A stretch of 64,000 nucleotides of DNA from Sweltsa coloradensis. Lineage: Eukaryota > Arthropoda > Insecta > Plecoptera > Chloroperlidae. Position numbers and translations under genes: made by a program. Shown in pieces: positions 32,165-43,521 of this stretch. The DNA lies in contig JAMZAV010002214.1 in the NCBI GenBank assembly GCA_024449915.1, forward strand, positions 35,041 to 99,040, written 5' to 3'. Every line of letters begins with the position of its first letter. Position 1 is the stretch's first letter. The notes under the pieces were generated by a model. That model made no database searches, was not told where the DNA came from, and saw only the letters and a program-made list of their open reading frames with translations.

Positions 32165-33330
32165 AGGGTTATCTAGGGCGACGGTCGACGCCCGCAGCCA
32201 AGCGCATGCGACTGCTTAAGCGACGACTAACTCGCGGTCCTGTATACAGCTACCCGAGTTGGGGGGTTTTCAACTATCTGCACACGCCGCCCCGAAAGAC
32301 TAACAATCTTGAAACTCGGTATATGACCTGATATGTGGTCCATGACCTACCAAAAAAAAAAATCAACCCGATCCGATAACCCGTTCAGTGTTCAAAATGT
32401 GTCTCAAAATCATCGAAAACCTTCCGGCTGGCTACCTAGCTTCCTTATTATCCGCAGAGCTATATTGAGCCCTACAGAGAAAACAGTAAATCTTAGAACA
32501 ATGAAACTTAGACCACACTTAGATGTACCTCAGACGCAGTGCCTTTTACTATCAAAACCAAAATCAAGTAACAGGGACCGGAGAATATCAAAATTTGGAT
32601 GATAATCAAAACACGTAATTTCTAAGGCGTGGTAATTTGTACAAACTTGAAATGTAACATCCTCTTAACCATTATAAATATCTAGCGTCCAAAACACAAG
32701 GGGCTAAATTTGGGGAGGACCATGGGCCCAAAAATGACAAAAAACATATCTGAACTATAAAAAATGAATCATTCAAAGAAAACGCTGCAACTGAGAAGTT
32801 TCAAACATGGAATACACATTGATGTCTCATTCTTTGTCACCTTTGAATATGGAAAGCAAGATTGGGTAACGAGTACCGAAGAAAGTCAAAATTATCAAAA
32901 GCTAGGTAATTCCGTACTCTTCTGAATAAGACGCTATACAGAGAAAACGGTTCATTTTAAAACTTTGAAACTTGGGCCTCACTTAGATGTCCCTCATGCG
33001 CAATCACTTTGGCTTACAAAACCAAAACCGGGCAATAGGGACCGGGGAAAATCAAAATGAAAATCAAAACACGTAATTTCTCATGCGTAGTAATTTGTAC
33101 AAGCTTGAAATTAAACATGCTCTTTACCATTATAAATATCTAGTGCTTAAAACACAAGAGGGCAAATTTGGGGAGACCGTGGGCCCAAAAATGTCAAAAA
33201 ACAACTTTGATCTTACCAATTTTAATCAAAGTCCATTATTCACGCCTTGATAGGAAACAATTACAACAAAAAAAAATTATCCCCACAAACACAAAAATTT
33301 GTAAAAAAAAAAAAAAAAAAGCAGCTAAGC
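32165..33330 (-). repeat. Long inverted repeat, right arm
   Basis: Inverted partner of 19746-20911; landmarks include GCCAAGCGCATGCGACTGCT, CTGTATACAGCTACCCGAGT and GATCCGATAACCCG. It also contains two tandem diverged copies of the inner unit (AACACGTAATTTC at 32611 and 33070). The frame at 32333-32602 has no recognisable motif. Confidence 0.65.
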
Positions 33331-33725
33331 TCTCCTTCAAAAATCTGCGGCTGTGAATGCTGTGAGATAGAGAAGTTGAGCCAAACTTTTCATTCTTTCT
33401 CCCTAGTTTCGCTTTGAAAAGAAGTAAGATTATTTCGCCTGTTGACGAGCGCCAAGCCAACGATTTTTGTGGTAAAAAAGTAAAAATTTGAAACTCAAAA
33501 TCATTAAAAAAAATGGCTTGGCCATTGAATTTGGGTCAAGGCCAAGCAATTTTTTATGATTTCGAGTTTAAAAATTTAACTTTTTTACCACAAAAATCGG
33601 TGGCTTGGCGCTCGTCAACAGGCGAAACTAGGGAGAAAGAATGAAAAGATTGGCTCAACTTCTATATCTCACAGCATTCATAGCCGAAGACTTTTGAAGG
33701 AGGGCTTGGCTGCCGTTTTTACAAT
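33330..33725. repeat. Palindromic repeat block, partner of 18799-19170
   Basis: CTCTCCTTCAAAAATCTGCG at 33330 and TTTTGAAGGAGGGCTTGGCT at 33691 face each other around a centre near 33520, so this block is a foldback of about 400 bp. The counterpart at 18845-19165 has the same architecture. Confidence 0.65.
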
Positions 33726-34104
33726 TTTTTGTATACTTGCTCCAACGAAAGAATGCAGATGCTTGGTAGTGATTGGGGTAGTATGGATGCGCGGTAAAAG
33801 GAATGTCGCCTTTGTGTATGAAAGAGAAATATATTTTACCAACGCAAGCAAAAATTATCTGTGCTAGATCACAGAGTTCCTCCGTGTGCAAGATCCACGC
33901 TGATCTAGCGTGAATAGAGTTGACTTAGTTGTTATGTTGGGAAAACAATTTCGAAACATCTGCATTCTTTCGTTGGGACCACTATATTTGTGGGAAAAGA
34001 TTCTAACCTAATTGCGATTTTTATTGTGACATTAATTAATTGTTTCTAGATTTGGTTAGTCGGGAAACACTCCCGTAGGTGTAATTGTTATTATTTACTA
34101 CAAT

Positions 34105-34200
34105 TCAGAAATTAAAAAGTCCGCCCCAACCGGAAATCGAACCACGGATCTCCCGCATTCCAGGCAGGCGTACTAGACCATCGTCCTGGGTCTGCCCCCA
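34105..34200 (-). repeat. tRNA-like unit, minus strand, of an inverted pair
   Basis: On the minus strand it reads GATGGTCTAGTACGCCTGCC ... GTGGTTCGATTTCCGGTTGG, with A- and B-box-like stretches, and it is followed by ACTTTTTAATTTCTG. It is a diverged mirror copy of the unit at 34251. It lacks a good acceptor stem, so I read it as a tRNA-derived repeat rather than a working tRNA. Confidence 0.55.
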
Positions 34201-34250
34201 TCGCTGAGTGACTAATGGTATAATGCAACTACAATTCAGAGCTAAAATGT

Positions 34251-34335
34251 ACCCATTCTGATGGTCTAGTGGTTAAGACGCCTGTCTGAAATGCGGGAGA
34301 TTCGTGGTTCGATTCCCGGTTGGGGTGGACTTTTT
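34251..34335 (+). repeat. tRNA-like unit, plus strand, of an inverted pair
   Basis: GATGGTCTAGTGGTTAAGAC (A box) and GTGGTTCGATTCCCGGTTGG (B box), followed by a TTTTT stretch and AAATTTCTGAATTGTAG. The outer AATTCAGAAAT flanks are also inverted, so 34085-34355 is one foldback. Confidence 0.6.
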
Positions 34336-34366
34336 AAATTTCTGAATTGTAGTAAATAATATTAAT

Positions 34367-34450
34367 TAATTGATTGTTTGATTGATTGATTAATGGTTGA
34401 TTGATTGATTGATTGAATGATTGATCGATTGATCGATTGATTGATTGATA
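34367..34450. repeat. (TTGA)n microsatellite
   Basis: About 20 imperfect ATTG/TTGA units. The 61-codon minus-strand frame here is only this repeat (SINQSINQ). Confidence 0.9.
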
Positions 34451-34454
34451 AACC

Positions 34455-35335
34455 AACAAAATTGAAGGGCAAAGCTATCATCACTGACTTTTTAAACATC
34501 AGGCACATGTTTTCTAGGTTAATAAAACAATTTATTTCAAATGTCAAACTCGACGAGCTCTAAAATTATGACCTTTCAGTTCGCTCTGATTCTAACTCGT
34601 CATGTTCCTCAACATGATCGTAAGATCGTAAAACACAATACGTCACCTTTGAGGCATTGACGTTGGCAGAATAAGTCACCGCTCCTAGAATTGCATATGT
34701 TCGATTAAACATTAGTCGTGTTCCATTTCTTTGTAATAACACTCCTTCCTCAATACCGTCCTCGGTAGTTCATATTATGATAAGGGCGCAGGCCAGAACC
34801 CTACAAACAATGTTCCCTCCTGAAGATTTACATTTTGGGAGAAATGAGCTCCTGGAGACTACCTTTCACATAAACTTGTAACATGGAGTGAGACCACTGA
34901 TCTTCATAATAATATACGCTTTGAGTGGATAGAGGATCCATATCTGCCATATTAAGAAGTAAAATTGGACTTATTTAGAGGGTTTTCTTACTGCAATAAA
35001 ACTAAATAAACAACACAATTGATAATCTGTGAAAAGATTTCCCTCATTGATAAGTCGTTTTGAGCATTAAAATGCAACGCACATAGGCCTGTGTTTGCCG
35101 TAAATATATGTTAGTTTTGACCACCAACATGGCTACCGTTAGCACCTCCAACATGTCCGATACATATGAAATAACCTTAGTCAGTTCTATGATGGCCTAG
35201 GCTTTGGCCCTAGACGGTTTCAAGGATACAGTATAACATGCGCAATCCACGTGGTAGAGATCAGTGAATGCATGAGACACTGTGGGTAATGTACAATTCA
35301 ATTCAATTTCAATTTCAATAAATTGTATTCTTTTT
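34455..35335. other. No gene recognised
   Basis: Ordinary AT-rich sequence without a motif-bearing frame or a clear repeat, apart from short AATTTCAATTTCAAT runs at its right end. Confidence 0.5.
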
Positions 35336-35933
35336 GTATGAGCGAAGCGAAGACTTCAATTTCACTGACCCCCCATAAAATTAGCTCGGGTGTTTTTTTT
35401 TTGTTTGTTTGTTTTTTTGTGTTTGTTTTTCTGTCTGTTTGTTAACTCTCTACCAGGTAAACGGCATAATATCCGATCTTGATGAAAATTGGAGGGGACC
35501 TTCGAAATCTCTAAGCTTAGAGCTGTATTGTTTTTGGGTACAATCGAAGAAATATTTCTCATGAATATCGTACTTTTACGATTTTTTTCGATTTTTAGTG
35601 CGATATTTTCGCGACATTTGGGCCGATTCTGACCAAACGGGTGGTGCTACAACGGTCATATTATACATGGACATTAAGGTTATAGTGATGTAGTACATTT
35701 TGAAAGAAAAAGTTGAAAAAGTTAGCCAGAATCCATAGAAATTAAGCTTTTAATATAAGTTTTTTACGGTAAATAATAACAACAAGAAACAATAGAAAAT
35801 TGACAACAATCACCTACAATGCGTAGTCAGCAAAACAAAGCACTTGCAAAAGTAAAGATATCTCATGCAAAAAAAACTTAAAAAAGCTCATCCATCCACG
35901 CGACTAAAAAAAAGCGTTTGCGAAGCTTCCTAG
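35336..35933 (+). mobile_element. Helentron-type element, copy 10
   Basis: It begins TATGAGCGAAGCGAAGACTT and ends GCGAAGCTTCCTAG. The core is T-run plus (GTTT)n at 35392-35440. Like copy 5 it carries the CGACTAAAAAAAGCGTTTGC right-end variant, a second subfamily. Confidence 0.75.
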
Positions 35934-36375
35934 TTTTACATACATTAAACCATTTACCTTGCATTATAACAAATACAATACATACACCACTGCAAATTAA
36001 CATTCTCGTAGGAAAAAAAAGAAGTCCGCATAGGTTAACACCCTGTGTGTGGGCAGCGCAGTAGAAAATTAAATTAAAATTCCAATCAAGGAGACATGAT
36101 GTATAAAAAACATAATAATATAAGAAAACATATAGTACTACAATATTTGTAGCGAAGTTTTTAGTACAAACTACATAATACAAGCAAATCAAACGATACC
36201 TATTATAACGTGAGTGAATAATATAAAGAAACAAGACAAAATGAAACACGTAAGCAAAGCATAAAAAAATAAGATATTATATTACAACCAAAAATAAAGT
36301 AAACCTTACATAACTCTCTGCCATAGTTTAATAACCACCTGTGGACCTCACGCTTAAATCTTGGGCGATACATCC

Positions 36376-36905
36376 CTGGGATATCCTTAGGACTATCCGA
36401 TATAGGCAGACCCAGAGATATGCCTAGGGATAGCCTCAGGAGTACCCGAGAGGTAGACCCAGAGATATACCTAGGGATATCTTCAGGAGTACCCGATAGG
36501 CAGACCCAGAGATATACCTACGGATATCCTCAGGAGCACCCGATAGGCAGACCCAGAGATAAGCCTAGGGATATCCTCAAGAGTACCCGATAGGCAGATC
36601 CAGAGATATGCCTAGGGATATCCTCAGGACTACCCGATAGGCAGACTTCGTGATAAGCCTAGTGATATCCTCAGGAGTACCCGATAGGCAGACCCAGAGA
36701 TATGCCTAGGGATATCCTCAGGAGTACCCGGTAGGCAGACTCAGAGATATGCCTAGGGATATCCTCAGGACTACCCGATAGGCAGACCCAGAGATATGCC
36801 TAGGGATATCCTCAGGAGTACCCGATAGGCAGACCCAGAGATATGCCTAGGGATATCCTCAGGAGTACCCGGTAGGCAGACTCAGAGATATGCCTAGGGA
36901 TATCT
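36376..36905. repeat. 47-bp tandem array, about 11 units
   Basis: The unit GGATATCCTCAGGAGTACCC, GATAGGCAGACCCAGAGATA, TGCCTAG repeats with a period of 47 (for example GGATA at 36428, 36475, 36522). Since 47 is not a multiple of three, no long frame is possible. TGCCTAGGGATATCCTCAGG contains local palindromes (CCTAGG, GGATATCC). Confidence 0.85.
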
Positions 36906-36960
36906 TAGGATGAGCATATACTTACAGTGTCGCGGGTTCGAATCCTGCATAGGGCATTGG
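36906..36960 (+). repeat. tRNA-like B-box fragment
   Basis: GTCGCGGGTTCGAATCCTGC resembles a T-arm with B box. Only the 3' half of a tRNA-like unit is visible, directly abutting the 47-bp array. Confidence 0.4.
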
Positions 36961-38100
36961 ATTTTTGTAGAGCTGGACAAATATATCGATATTTTGGATT
37001 TTTTCGATATTGATATTTGTAGTCCGTATCCAAAAATTGAAAAAGGAAAAAAATAAGAAAAAAAGTAGGATAGACATTTTTGGGGAGATAATGTGTGAGC
37101 CCTACACAAGAAAACAGCAGACGAACTTGGATGCGCTATTTTGTGTGGTTTTTATTAATTGTAATGTCGAATGACATTGATTTGTTACTGAGTTTGTCCG
37201 AATGAATGTTAAACTTAAATCATTTCAACCAGATACGAAGAATATGTGTTTAATAACCTAAAACTCTTTATGTCAAAGCCAAATCAACCATTTGAGCCAA
37301 ACATTATTAATATAACTCTTTACTCATCGTATATAACTTTTTTATATAAGTTATTTGAATTGTTTTCGGGAATTTTGATTATTTTTGTACAATAACAAAA
37401 TTTAAATATGTCAATATACTAAAAAAAAAATTATAACCAAAGTAAAAAAAATCATAAAACTATAGGCCGTCTGATCCATATGAATGTATTCCACATTGCG
37501 CGAATAATCTTTGCCATTGAAGCGCCCTAAAACTACTAATACTAATACCAATAGCAATACATTGTCCTATGCACTTCTCATGTTTTCATGTTTAATGTTT
37601 TGCTAATGGCGAAACTACGGGGGATGGGGTGGGTGGTGGTTGTGGTGAAGTGGTGGGGGGGGGAGAGAGGCGAGTGGGGGCACAATTTTTACGTGCTATT
37701 ATGATTGTATTTTTTTTAGGTTTTAGGTAGATATTGAGATATCTTATTTTGCAAACTTTTTTACATCTTTTATAGGTTTTAGTTTTAAAAAAAAACTCCT
37801 TTCACACTTGAAGATTTAAAAACATTTCCGGGGCAGTGCTTCTCGTACCCGTATAAGATGGGGGGCACCCCCCCCCCCCAATTGAACACAATCATGTACT
37901 TTACCAAGAAAAGAGAGTAAACATTTTATTAATTGTTTCTGGATGACACCACTGACACTATTTGTGCATGTTGAAATTGATCTTTTGAGGTTACAAAAAT
38001 GTTCCTTTCTCCCCAGAAAACAAGGGCTAGTTTTGTCACTGCCTCTGGAAGCAGAAGTGTAAAGTGCTATACACTTATCGTCCATACACACTGAAATAAA
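36960..38100. other. AT-rich stretch with G-rich islands, no gene
   Basis: G-runs at 37620-37680 and a C-run at 37868-37880 look like degraded ends of hAT-type MITEs (GGGGGG subterminal stretches), but no TIR pair could be shown. Frames have no motif. Confidence 0.4.
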
Positions 38101-38109
38101 AAGCGAGTA

Positions 38110-38289
38110 CTGTAATTTGCACTCAATAATAAAACGGATTTAAGCACAGAAAGCGCTAGGTTTCAAAAGTGCAGATAAATGAAACGAACCTAATATTCGA
38201 ATAAACACTAATCTCAAATAACTTTCCTTTCCGAACGAGTAGATTTAAACTGAATGTTGAAACAGTGGCAGAGATTGCGTCGATACGAT
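38110..38289 (+). promoter_or_regulatory. Conserved 5' flank of SVWC copy B
   Basis: It matches 6840-7015 upstream of the exon-1 array of copy A. A short upstream in-frame ATG at 38254 (MLKQWQRLRRYD) would add 12 charged residues before the signal peptide. I prefer the ATG at 38290 because it puts the hydrophobic core at the N-terminus and is the start shared with the array units. Confidence 0.4.
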
Positions 38290-38437
38290 ATGTACTTGAA
38301 GCTGGTACTTGTGATTCTTCTGGCGTGGGCCCTGGCCACCCTACAACAGGAACAGGTAGAACCTACAGCACCACCAGAACCAGAGACTCACTGTGTTCAC
38401 GTTACTAATGGCACCATGAACAAAACGACGAGGGCAG
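38290..38437 (+). CDS. SVWC secreted protein, copy B, signal-peptide exon
   Basis: Exon 1 of an intact three-exon gene (450 coding bases, 149 residues in total). It encodes a classic signal peptide, MYLKLVLVILLAWALA, followed by a Pro/Glu-rich segment (EQVEPTAPPEPETHC) with one extra cysteine and two N-glycosylation-type sites (NGT, NKT). The donor AG|GTGAGT follows in phase 1, matching exon 2 at 43068. The product would be a small secreted protein. Compared with the array units of copy A the tail after LLAWA is longer and different, so this exon varies most between the loci. Confidence 0.75.
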
Positions 38438-38444
38438 GTGAGTG

Positions 38445-38580
38445 AACTTAGGTTGTAGAAACAGTGACAGACATTGATGTACTTGTGATTCTCCTGGCGT
38501 GGGCCACCCTAGAGGAAGAATGTGATGACCAGCCGCCTGAAGTACCTGGTGGCTATCTCCTGCATAGCATTTTCCTGGTT
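38445..38580 (+). pseudogene. Second, broken first-exon unit, copy B
   Basis: GTAGAAACAGTGACAGACATT, then ATGTACTTGTGA, where the stop comes at codon 4, GGCGTGGGCCACCCT and CCGCCTGAAGTACCTGGTGG repeat the array unit seen in copy A. Thus copy B once had at least two tandem first exons. The second is dead by stop and deletion. Confidence 0.65.
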
Positions 38581-39119
38581 ATTCAATGTTCGCTGAAAAT
38601 TACAATGGTGGATTATGCAGGAGAAGTTTAAATGATACTTTACTTTGTTTTCTACCTGGAAGGTTCCACCTACGAATCTACTCTACCTAGTTATTAATTC
38701 GATTGAACGTTTGAGACTTAGTTTACATAGAATTTCACAATAGATGACTCTAGATCATTAAAATAATTGTAATATTTATTTTTATTTAGGACGTATTTCC
38801 TCTGATAACTTTATCACAAATGTTTTAGTTGTCTTATTATAAGTCGTTCACTTTTAGTTAGTTATTGATGTAAATGAAAAGTATAACTAAACATAGACTT
38901 TATACTTTTTGTAACTGTATTTTCTTTACAAATGGTCAATTCAAATTTCGCAATTTCTTTTCACAATGCCACAGTCAATCAAGAAATAAAATATAAATAG
39001 TTGTTATGGTCCACAAGAAACTAGACTAGCAAACAAAATACCCAAGAACTGGCCAAAGAAGAACAAGTTTGTGGAATATCGTATCGTTATAACCGAGGGG
39101 TTGACAACTCAGCATTTTA

Positions 39120-39370
39120 GTGTTCACTGATTTTTTATTTACAAATCATAATTGATATTTTTCGTGTTTTTTTGTGTCAAATGATTTTTTTCAGTGTTTT
39201 TTGGTATTTCAGTGATTTTTTTATTGATTTTTTTTCGGTGATTGTTTTGATGTTTTGTAATGTGGTGATTTTTTTGTGGTTTTTGTGATTTTTGATTGAT
39301 TTGTTGCGATTTGTTGGTATTTTTATTTTTTTATTGATTTTTTTATATTTTAGATTCAAACAGCAACACA
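39120..39370. repeat. Low-complexity TGATTTTTT-rich stretch
   Basis: Degenerate repeats of GTGATTTTTTT and relatives. The Lys-rich minus-strand frame here is a low-complexity artefact. Confidence 0.7.
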
Positions 39371-39821
39371 GCACAATGCCCGTGCACTAATGATTCAATG
39401 AAGGCTGCCATTAGACTACGTCCGATGTAGCAATCGCAGTAGAAGTTGAAATCGCGGCAGAAACCAAGGCACGGTCTGTTACTGTATAGTGAGAAGGGTA
39501 GCACGTGTACGCTGGCTTTGGCAGTGGAATCATGTTATCCAGCCCTGTACGCTGGCCAAAAAAAATTTAAAATCGTTGCATAGCATAGTTACCCGCACAG
39601 ATCTCCTGCTGGCCCAAATAACTAACAGAAATCACTCAAATATGGAAAACTACGCCATTGTGACACCTTGCATTTGCATAACCTTCCTTAATTTAGTTTA
39701 TGGCTCCTTTGATCTCGACCGATCTCGACTTCGTTCCAACACGAATGCCGCATGTATGCAATAGTCGAGAGCAGCTGGCGGAGCGATATGGCGTGATTTT
39801 TTACCATCTTATGGGTAATAC

Positions 39822-40506
39822 TTATACCATACAAAAATGCAAAAACTTGCAAAAAAGGGGCCAAGCCGAAAACGAGGAAGATACAAGTGGTTCAACTGCA
39901 TAAAGTGGTGAGATCTAGAAGTGTGGCCAAGCCCATTATTTTGTTTAAAATAATAAATATATTTGTTCATTATATAATAAATTAATAATATATCAATATC
40001 CATATTATTATCTAACTATAATTATGAAATAAATATATTAACAAAAAAAACATAACATTAAATAAATTTATTGAAAAATTTACACGTAAAGTATCAAAAT
40101 TAACAGACCCTCATTCAAATTAAAAGCTTGGTCGATGAATTTTTAACTTGGTTGTCGTAACTGACTAACCAAAACATAACCAATCCAAATCCATCGACCA
40201 AGCTTTTAATTTTGAATGGCGTCTGTTAATTTTGATATTTCTACGTGTAAATGTTTCAATAAATTTATTTAATGTTTATGTTATTTTTGTTAATATATTT
40301 ATTTCATAATTATAGTTAGATAATAATATGGATATTGATATATTTTTAATTTATTATATAATGAACAAATATATTTATTATTTTAAACAAATAATGGGCT
40401 TGGTAACACTTCTAGATCCACCACTTTATGCAGTTGAACCACTGTATCTTCCTCGTTTTCGGCTTGGCCCCTTTTTTGCAAGTTTTTGCATTTTTGTATG
40501 GTATAA
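39822..40506. mobile_element. 685-bp foldback element in intron 1 of copy B
   Basis: TTATACCATACAAAAATGCA at the left returns inverted at the right end, and the arms pair for about 320 bp each side of a centre near 40165 (ATGGCTTGG-type and CTTGGTCGATG/CATCGACCAAG pairs). Mirror frames of about 64 codons arise on both arms. Non-coding. Confidence 0.8.
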
Positions 40507-40519
40507 ACAATTTTTTTTT

Positions 40520-41920
40520 TAGAACGTAACGTACACGGTACGGATGTTTTGCATCCAAGTAGAGAAAATTACTTTATTTACAAAGATTAAAAATAAAATC
40601 TCACTCATTGATAGTTAAAAGGTTGAGCATCGCAGTTATAAAAATTTTTATTGCGTTATCTAAGCTTCCGGGCATCTAATCCAATTACCGTTTGTCAAGC
40701 CATGGCCACTGAGATGACTGACATCGGTGCAAATTATGGCTTCTTAAAATTACCCATTGAGGGCCCACAAACAGATACATAATTCGTCAGCCCCACCCAC
40801 CCAACACCAAGAAGAAAGTCATTTTGAACGATCTTGACGTCTTAATAACTTCTAGACGCATCATCAGATCGGGATGAAACTTAGAATGGGTCATCTCATA
40901 GTAAAAGCCCATCGATTGAAGCAAGTTGCAGGTTTTTATCTCACATGGTTTCGCGTCGGCGACACCGTGTTAAGTGCTAAAGTAGGCGTGCGGTAATAGG
41001 CGCTAGTGGAAGCGGAGCCGCACGCGTGGCTTGGCCCGGTGCGCTTCCGCGCACCTTGATAACAATTAATAAAACTCATTTTTGGATGCCAGTCCTTCAT
41101 ATTTAAAATAGACACGCCAAAGGTTTTGTAGGTTTTTTGTTTGGTTTATGGATAATAACAATAATAATTAATAAAACTCCTTTTCGAGTGAAAGTCGCTG
41201 AATGCATATTTAAAAAAGTACGTTGAGCGCTCTATCTATACCATATTTGGCATGCACTACAGACACTGTGAGTGTCGGATACTGTCGTCGGGTGCATGAC
41301 AAGCGATATACCTCGTGAGCCAACACGACGGACACCGAGGATGTCCGAAGTAGCGGGAACCACACGAGTGCGTACGAAGGTCTCGGCCGGCCTCGAATCC
41401 ATGCACATGGGGATTAAAACTCTTACGTCTGATTGGCTGACGAGAATTCTAACGCGCAGGTAGTTGAATTTGACTAAGAAATGCACGGGAGCATTAAATT
41501 TCATCCGCCTGTTTCGAATGCAGGATGTAAAAATGTAGAAATACATACAAAATATGCTCATCCATCAACGTGACTTGGGGAAGCGTTCGAGAAGCGGCCG
41601 AGTATTCAGACTTTGTAAACATTAATCCTGAGATTAAAAAAAACTTTTGAATGTCAGTACCAATTATACATGGTTTCCCCCGGGCGTGAACGATTTTTTT
41701 TATTTATTGAAAACATGATATCTTACAATAGTATACAATGTATGGTGGTGAGGTCGATAACAAGTAAAACATTCCCATAATACTATGTAGGACCTACAGA
41801 ATTCATATTATTTTCCCAAAAAAACAAACTCTAAAATATATTAACTCCTCTTTATAATAAATTCTAAATTTTTCCACTCACATATATTGTTAGTAACATA
41901 AATTAATGTAAGTCATTATA
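40520..41920. other. Intronic stretch, no gene recognised
   Basis: It contains moderately GC-rich islands at 40950-41060 and 41260-41470 without recognisable motifs. The sequence CATCCATCAACGTGACTTGG at 41560 is a remnant of a Helentron-type right end. Confidence 0.4.
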
Positions 41921-41923
41921 TAA

Positions 41924-42713
41924 CTAGAAGCTTCGCAAACGCTAATTCTGGCACGTTTTTTGGATGAGCGTACGTTTTTTTTAAACGAAAAAAAAGGGTT
42001 AAAATTGCGCTTTCATGAGAAATAATTTTACGATTACGCTCAAATTTCACATCTATATATAAATTCATAAATTAAGATTATGTGAAAATATTACAATCGG
42101 ATAAAGCATCTAGGTGTTATAAGTCGAAGAAAGTTTTTTTAAACGAAAAAAGCGTAAAATTACGATTTTCATGAGAAATTATTTTTTCGATCGAGCTCAA
42201 ATTTCACACCAATATATTTTCATAAATTTAGGTTCTTTAAAAAAATCGTTACAATCGGATAAAGCATGTAGGTTTATAAGTCGAAAAAATGTTTTAAAAA
42301 TCGATAAAAATAAAGTAAAATTTGCGATTTTCATAAAAATAATATTTTGATTGCGCTCAAATTTCACACGAATATATTAATTCATAAAATTAAGGTTCTG
42401 TAAAAAACTCATTACAATCGGATAAAGCATGTAGGTGTTATAAGAGAAAGGATTTTTTAATAAATCGAAAAAAAATCGTAAAATTGCGATTTTAATAAGA
42501 AATCAGTTTTCGATTGCACTCAAAAACGTGGCAGTTTTAAGTTCAGAGATTTTGAATACCTCCAGAAAATTTCATCGCAATTGGAATATTGGTTTAGCCG
42601 GAATCGTGCTAACAAACAGAGAAAATACGAAAAAAAAAGAAAAAAAAACATTCTGGATTTTTTCTCCAGTGTAGAAAAATGGAATCTTCGCTTCGCTCGC
42701 TATGCTCATCCAA
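41924..42713 (-). mobile_element. Helentron-type element, copy 11 (diverged subfamily)
   Basis: Left CTAGAAGCTTCGCAAACGCT, right CTTCGCTCGCTATGCTCATCC (in part). The GAGAAATTATTTTTTCGAT / CACCAATATATTTTCAT / CAATCGGATAAAGCATGTAG block is repeated four times. It lacks the GTGCGATATTTTCG block of the main family, so this is a separate subfamily shared with copies 12 and 13. Confidence 0.7.
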
Positions 42714-43067
42714 TAAATATGATCCCTCTTTCCCTAATAAACCAATTTCTTTAACAAACCATTATTCATCCCACCCTGGAAAACCCCAGAACCCTTATGC
42801 AATTTGTTTGTTTGATCCTATGATCAGGACAACTAAATAAATCTAATACACAGATGCAGACACAGCAAACTATAGTTAAGTAAATATTTGAAAATATAGT
42901 AATAATATTACAACAACAATGTAATAACAAAATAATTTTGGTAATTTAGTGGGGCATGTCATTTGTACGTCTCAAAATGTAATGTATCCCACCCAAAATC
43001 ATTTGTCACTGTTCTCTTATACATATCTCCCATTCACTTGTTCAGTTGTTGTTGTTCACTTGTCTAG
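42714..43067 (+). other. End of intron 1 of copy B, shared with copy A
   Basis: AATATGATCCCTCTTTCCCT, AATAAACCAATTT, and GGTAATTTAGTG match 12318-12575 upstream of the copy A middle exon, so the intron end is duplicated as well. Confidence 0.6.
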
Positions 43068-43206
43068 AATATCTCCAAGAATGTCTGAAGATGAAGGTAT
43101 CTGAGGCTCCCTGGGAACCCGACTTATCTGGAAAATTCTGCGCTAAGGTCAGGTGTGAACTATATCCCACTCCTTTCGCCACGTACGTCAACTTCACAGT
43201 CTTACA
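43068..43206 (+). CDS. SVWC secreted protein, copy B, middle exon
   Basis: The acceptor CACTTGTCTAG|AA is followed by 139 coding bases without a stop and the donor CA|GTGAGT. With the G from exon 1 it reads EYLQECLKMKVSEAPWEPD...GKFCAKVRCELYPT...NFTVL, giving the first three SVWC cysteines and one N-glycosylation-type site (NFT). Entry phase 1 and exit phase 2 agree with the neighbouring exons. One codon longer than the copy A exon. There is no sign of a tandem duplicate of this exon here, unlike copy A. Confidence 0.75.
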
Positions 43207-43224
43207 GTGAGTACTCGAGTGCAT

Positions 43225-43500
43225 TAGGTTCTATACTCAATGGTGTAACAAACAATGGGAATATAGCATACCAACGTACCGAAAGTGTGCTCTCGAGCGC
43301 TAAGCTCTTGTCTCTGATTCGGGAGGTCCCGGATTTGAATCCCGTCGTGAACGGCAATCCTTACTTAATATATTTCGAGGTTTTCCTCAGTTGTTCATGC
43401 GATTGCAAGGGATTGACTTCTCGGACATCCCTTCACAATTGTCTTATCCGAAACATATGTTTCGGACTATGTACATAGTTCGCCTGAAGAGGCGTATACA
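43225..43500 (+). repeat. tRNA-derived SINE-like repeat (intron B copy)
   Basis: Counterpart of 13020-13200: TTCTATACTCAATGGTGTAA, GAGCGCTAAGCTCTTG and GGAGGTCCCGGATTTGAATC. Longer on the right (to about 43500) than the copy A version. Confidence 0.5.
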
Positions 43501-43521
43501 TTGCATTCTATAATTAAATAA

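Noticed and set aside
34362..34547. Ser-Ile-Asn-Gln repeat protein
   Set aside because: It is a translation of the TTGA microsatellite.
35878..36249. 123-codon minus frame with hydrophobic Tyr/Phe-rich segments
   Set aside because: It begins beyond and ends inside a Helentron-type element, and its hydrophobicity follows from AT-rich composition.
36376..36905. CRISPR array
   Set aside because: The 47-bp units are directly contiguous with no spacers, in a eukaryotic repeat context.
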